NCBI GenBank assembly: GCA_009827215.1
Contig: WUAJ01000097.1
Location: forward strand, 1 to 8,405
DNA from: Phycisphaeraceae bacterium
GTDB lineage: Bacteria; Planctomycetota; Phycisphaerae; Phycisphaerales; UBA1924
Length of the DNA stretch: 8,405 nt
Direction: 5' to 3'
Shown: one piece after another, positions 6,100 through 8,405 of the stretch
Numbering within the stretch: position 1 is the first letter of the stretch
How the letters are laid out: each line of letters starts with the position of its first letter
Made by a program: the position numbers and the translations under genes
The notes under the pieces: model-generated
Databases searched by the model: none
What the model saw: the letters and a program-made list of their open reading frames with translations, nothing else
What the model was told of the DNA's origin: nothing

Positions 6100-7872
6100 C
6101 TAGCGCTTTGATTTGAGCCAAGCGTGGAGTGTGTCGTGGTCCCACGCATTCACGCAGAGGTCAGGCGTGAGCCAGCCGCGTTGGCCGGTGAGGACGCCGA
6201 AGATGAGGTTGTCGTAGTCGCTCGCGTGGTGGACATCGCAGTTGATCGCGATCTTGCACCCAGCTTCCACGGCGGCGCGGACATGGGTGTCGCGGAGGTC
6301 GAGGCGCATCCAGTGGGCGTTGATCTCCAGCGCGACATCGTGCTCGATCGCGGCGGCGATGAGCTCGTTGATGTCGGGTTCGAGTCCCGCTCGGCGCTGG
6401 ATGAGTCGACCAGTGGGGTGTCCGATGATGTGGACGCTCGGGTGCTCGATCGCTTTGAGCAGGCGCTTGGTCGCTTGCTTGGGTTTGGCGCGGAGTCCTG
6501 CGTGGGGTGAAGCGACGACGATGTCGAGCACGTTGAGCAGGTCGTCGTCGTAGTCGAGCGATCCATCGACGAGGATGTCGACTTCTGATCCCGCGATGAC
6601 GGTCAGTCCATCGAACGAGTCGTTGAACTTGTGGACGGCTTTGATCTGCTTCTTGAGTCGATCAGGTTTGAGTCCATTGGCGATCGCGGAGGATTGCGAG
6701 TGGTCAGTGATCGCGAGGGTGTGGAATCCTCGGGATTTCGCGAGCGTTGCGGATTCTTTGAGCGAGAGCTTGCCGTCGGAATCGGTCGTGTGGGTGTGGA
6801 GGTCGGCTTTGATATCGCTCAGTTCGATGAGGTGGGGGAGTTCCTCGGTCTGGATCTCGCCTCGGTCTTGTCGGAGGGTTGGTGGGACGGAGGCGATCCC
6901 AAGCGCGAGGTAGATGCCTTCTTCGGTTTCGCACGCGATGGGGTCGTCGCGGTCGTCGTTGTTGCGGAAGAGGCCGTATTCGTTGAGGGTCATGCCTTGC
7001 TTGATCGCGAGCTTGCGGAGCGCGACATTGTGGTCTTTGGAACCCGTGAAGTACGCGAGCGCGGCTCCCCACGATTCAGCGGGAACGATGCGGAGGTCGA
7101 TCTGGATTTCCGCTGGGGTCGAGAGGTCTTTGAAGCGTTCGCTCGCGGAGGAGAGCTCGTAGCGGACGGAGGACTTGGTGTCGCCGTTTGCGAGGACGCG
7201 CGTGACGGCGGGCATGGTGGTGAACGCTTCGCGTGCGTGGTCTGGGTCGTCGGTGACGATCAGGATGTCGATATCGCCGATGGTTTCTTCGCCGCGCCGG
7301 AGTGATCCGGCGTATTGGGCTTTCTTGGTGCCTTTGACCTGAAGCATGTGCTCGACGATGGACTGAGCGACCGGGAGCGCGAGTCCGAGGTGGAGTCGGT
7401 CTCCGGAGCTTTCCATGAACTCGATCGCGGCGACGATGTTCTCGATGGTCTTGGCGCCCATGCGTGGGAGCTCGGCGACACTGCCTTTGGCGATCTCGTT
7501 CTTGAGGTCGTTGATGGACTCGATCTTGAGATCGTCCCACATGAGCTTGACGGTTTTGGGTCCCAGTCCTGGGATGGAGAGGACCTCCATGAGTCCTTGC
7601 GGGACCTGCTCGGAGAGTTCTTTGTGCTCGGAGATGGATCCGGTTTGCGCGAACTCGATGAGTTTGGTCGCGGTGCCTTTCCCTATGCCTTCGAGTGCGG
7701 TGAGGGCTTTGACATCCTCGGCTGTTGCGAGGGGCTCGAGATCGGTGGTCTGTGCTTTGAGCTCGCGGGACGCTTTGCTCGCGGCGTTGACTCGGAAGCG
7801 GTCGGACCCAGTTAGTTCGAGCATCTGTGCGATCTGGGAGAAGAGGTTGGACGCGGTTTGATTGAAAGCCAT
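6100..7872 (-). CDS. polX: DNA polymerase X family protein with C-terminal PHP domain (PolX)
   Basis: Bacterial PolX fills short gaps in DNA repair, and its PHP domain gives Mn-dependent 3'-5' exonuclease or phosphatase-like activity. The 590 residues are close to the usual family length. The N-terminal helical domain has three helix-hairpin-helix motifs: LEGIGKGTATKL (60-71), IPGLGPKTVKLM (100-111) and LPRMGAKTIENI (135-146). The polymerase core shows GSLRRGEETIGDIDIL (189-204), with catalytic D200 and D202, and the third Asp in IQIDLRI (D259). The PHP domain begins at about 355 with DLHTHTTDSDG (H359, H361). It continues with ITDHS (D390, H391), GSEVDI (E430), SPHAG (H457), GHPTGR (H485), NAHW (H520) and CDVHHASD (D546, H548). 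All expected metal ligands appear present, so it should be active. The ATG at 7872 lacks a clear Shine-Dalgarno and lies 30 bases after the small upstream gene. Confidence 0.95.
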   Translation of the reverse strand: MAFNQTASNLFSQIAQMLELTGSDRFRVNAASKASRELKAQTTDLEPLATAEDVKALTALEGIGKGTATKLIEFAQTGSISEHKELSEQVPQGLMEVLSIPGLGPKTVKLMWDDLKIESINDLKNEIAKGSVAELPRMGAKTIENIVAAIEFMESSGDRLHLGLALPVAQSIVEHMLQVKGTKKAQYAGSLRRGEETIGDIDILIVTDDPDHAREAFTTMPAVTRVLANGDTKSSVRYELSSASERFKDLSTPAEIQIDLRIVPAESWGAALAYFTGSKDHNVALRKLAIKQGMTLNEYGLFRNNDDRDDPIACETEEGIYLALGIASVPPTLRQDRGEIQTEELPHLIELSDIKADLHTHTTDSDGKLSLKESATLAKSRGFHTLAITDHSQSSAIANGLKPDRLKKQIKAVHKFNDSFDGLTVIAGSEVDILVDGSLDYDDDLLNVLDIVVASPHAGLRAKPKQATKRLLKAIEHPSVHIIGHPTGRLIQRRAGLEPDINELIAAAIEHDVALEINAHWMRLDLRDTHVRAAVEAGCKIAINCDVHHASDYDNLIFGVLTGQRGWLTPDLCVNAWDHDTLHAWLKSKR

Positions 7873-7902
7873 GCACGATGGTAGTGCGGGATCGGGTGAG
7901 GA

Positions 7903-8133
7903 TCAGTCGGAGAAGTCCGCGACTATTTGCGTCTCGACGGCTTGGACGATGGACTCTCTTTGGTCTTCCGGTACGAGCATAAGGGCCGCGACCCAGCGCC
8001 TAACGAGGGGCATGGACTCTGGTTTGCAGAGCTCAAGCATCAGGGCCATGTGGTCGTTGGGCGATAGCTCTCGCGATTCGTCGCGCGGTGTTGTCATCGC
8101 TTCTCTCGTTTGATCCGGATCCTGCTGCGTCAT
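7903..8133 (-). CDS. Small acidic protein of unknown function
   Basis: I do not recognise this 76-residue protein. It has a polar acidic N-terminus (MTQQDPDQTREAM) and a helical-looking C-terminal half: MALMLELCKPESMPLVRRWVAALMLVPEDQRESIVQAVETQIVADFSD. There is no signal peptide or membrane segment. The ATG at 8133 is favoured by AAGGGAG five bases upstream. That start makes it overlap the upstream XRE-type gene by 101 bases in another frame. A later ATG at 8097 (after GAGAGAAG) or 8049 would shorten the overlap. It sits between a regulator and polX, on the same strand as both. Its hydrophobic-patterned helices make it more likely real than chance, but the exact start is uncertain. Confidence 0.55.
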   Translation of the reverse strand: MTQQDPDQTREAMTTPRDESRELSPNDHMALMLELCKPESMPLVRRWVAALMLVPEDQRESIVQAVETQIVADFSD

Positions 8134-8405
8134 CGCTGCTCCCTTGTTGGTCTGCAGAGATTGTATCCGAACTCAGCTTGTGCTCGACAAGCGAGTTTGA
8201 TGACGCGTTGAGCTTGGTTTCCATCATTTGCACAAAGCGATCGAGACGATCGACGCGTTCAATGAGCTGCGTGAGGGTGTTGGCGATCGCGCCCATCAGT
8301 TCGTTGGGATCCGCATGCTTGAGCGCATGGGTTTTGATGTCGCGGACTTTCATAGGTCCTTGACCTGACAGGAGCCATTCACCTGATATGCCGAGGTTCT
8401 GGCAG
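8033..8405 (-). CDS. XRE-family (HTH) transcriptional regulator, C-terminal part, N-terminus outside window
   Basis: The minus-strand frame is open from the right edge. Reading in from 8404 it gives CQNLGISGEWLLSGQGP and continues directly into the Met codon at 8353. LGISGEWLLSGQGPM closely matches the end of the helix-turn-helix domain in many XRE/Cro-CI-type regulators (x-hydrophobic-S-x-x-WLL-x-G-x-GPM), so the ATG at 8353 is internal rather than the start. After the HTH comes a helical stretch with coiled-coil-like heptads, LMGAIANTLTQLIERVDRLDRFVQMMETKLN, perhaps for dimerisation. The tail is low-complexity, rich in Ser/Asp, and ends RRIARAIAQRPHGPDA. The last 101 bases overlap the next gene. 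Being first in the minus-strand run, it may regulate the genes after it; that is inference. Confidence 0.7.
   Translation of the reverse strand, partial: CQNLGISGEWLLSGQGPMKVRDIKTHALKHADPNELMGAIANTLTQLIERVDRLDRFVQMMETKLNASSNSLVEHKLSSDTISADQQGSSDDAAGSGSNERSDDNTARRIARAIAQRPHGPDA
8139..8143 (-). promoter_or_regulatory. Shine-Dalgarno supporting the long start of the small acidic gene
   Basis: GGGAG on the minus strand lies five bases before the ATG at 8133, inside the coding sequence of the upstream regulator. It is the main reason for choosing this start despite the long overlap. Confidence 0.45.

Noticed and set aside
6631..7305. A 224-codon plus-strand frame opposite polX
   Set aside because: It is antisense to conserved PolX polymerase and PHP motifs, and its repetitive Val/Glu/Gly/Phe composition is typical of a mirror frame.
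8033..8353. Annotating the 106-codon frame starting at 8353 as a complete small gene
   Set aside because: The frame continues open to the right edge and the upstream residues form a recognisable HTH end joined directly to it.
1..8405. Defence system, CRISPR array, transposon, prophage or RNA gene
   Set aside because: I looked on both strands for repeat-spacer structure, transposase or integrase motifs, terminal repeats and tRNA-like cloverleafs and saw none.

Overview
The window looks like ordinary chromosomal DNA of a moderately GC-rich bacterium, most likely a planctomycete (Phycisphaerae-like). The best clues are a Minf_1886-type protein (a family described mainly from planctomycetes and verrucomicrobia), a CcsA module that appears to be the end of a large CcsBA-type fusion, and C-biased third codon positions. 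The taxonomy is inference. I see no defence system, transposon, CRISPR array, tRNA or rRNA. The most unusual material is in the intergenic DNA and in one broken gene.

Left part (1-2048). The 3' end of a cytochrome c assembly gene (CcsA/haem-handling module) enters from the left. Two bases after its stop is a small AT-rich DUF2695 gene. It runs convergently into a minus-strand thioredoxin-like lipoprotein gene, with a 12-base tail overlap. The lipoprotein gene is interrupted by an in-frame TAA.

Middle (2049-4031). A 285-base divergent intergenic region carries several dyads, including a 22-bp palindrome that resembles a ParB-binding parS site and sits directly against a Shine-Dalgarno. Rightward from it come a Minf_1886-family gene and, 12 bases later, an AI-2E-family membrane permease. 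The permease start has no Shine-Dalgarno but has a -10-like box at the right distance for a leaderless mRNA.

Right part (4032-8405, all minus strand, so read right to left). The genes are an XRE-type regulator whose N-terminus lies beyond the window, a small acidic protein of unknown function, DNA polymerase X with a PHP domain, Ffh (SRP54) and a DinB/YfiT-like metal-binding protein. Gaps are short (30, 67 and 18 bases) and the first two genes overlap, so this may be one transcription unit or a few linked ones. It combines housekeeping protein targeting (Ffh), DNA repair (PolX) and proteins of unclear role; I see no functional logic beyond co-location. The permease and DinB-like genes meet tail to tail with abutting stop codons and no visible terminator.
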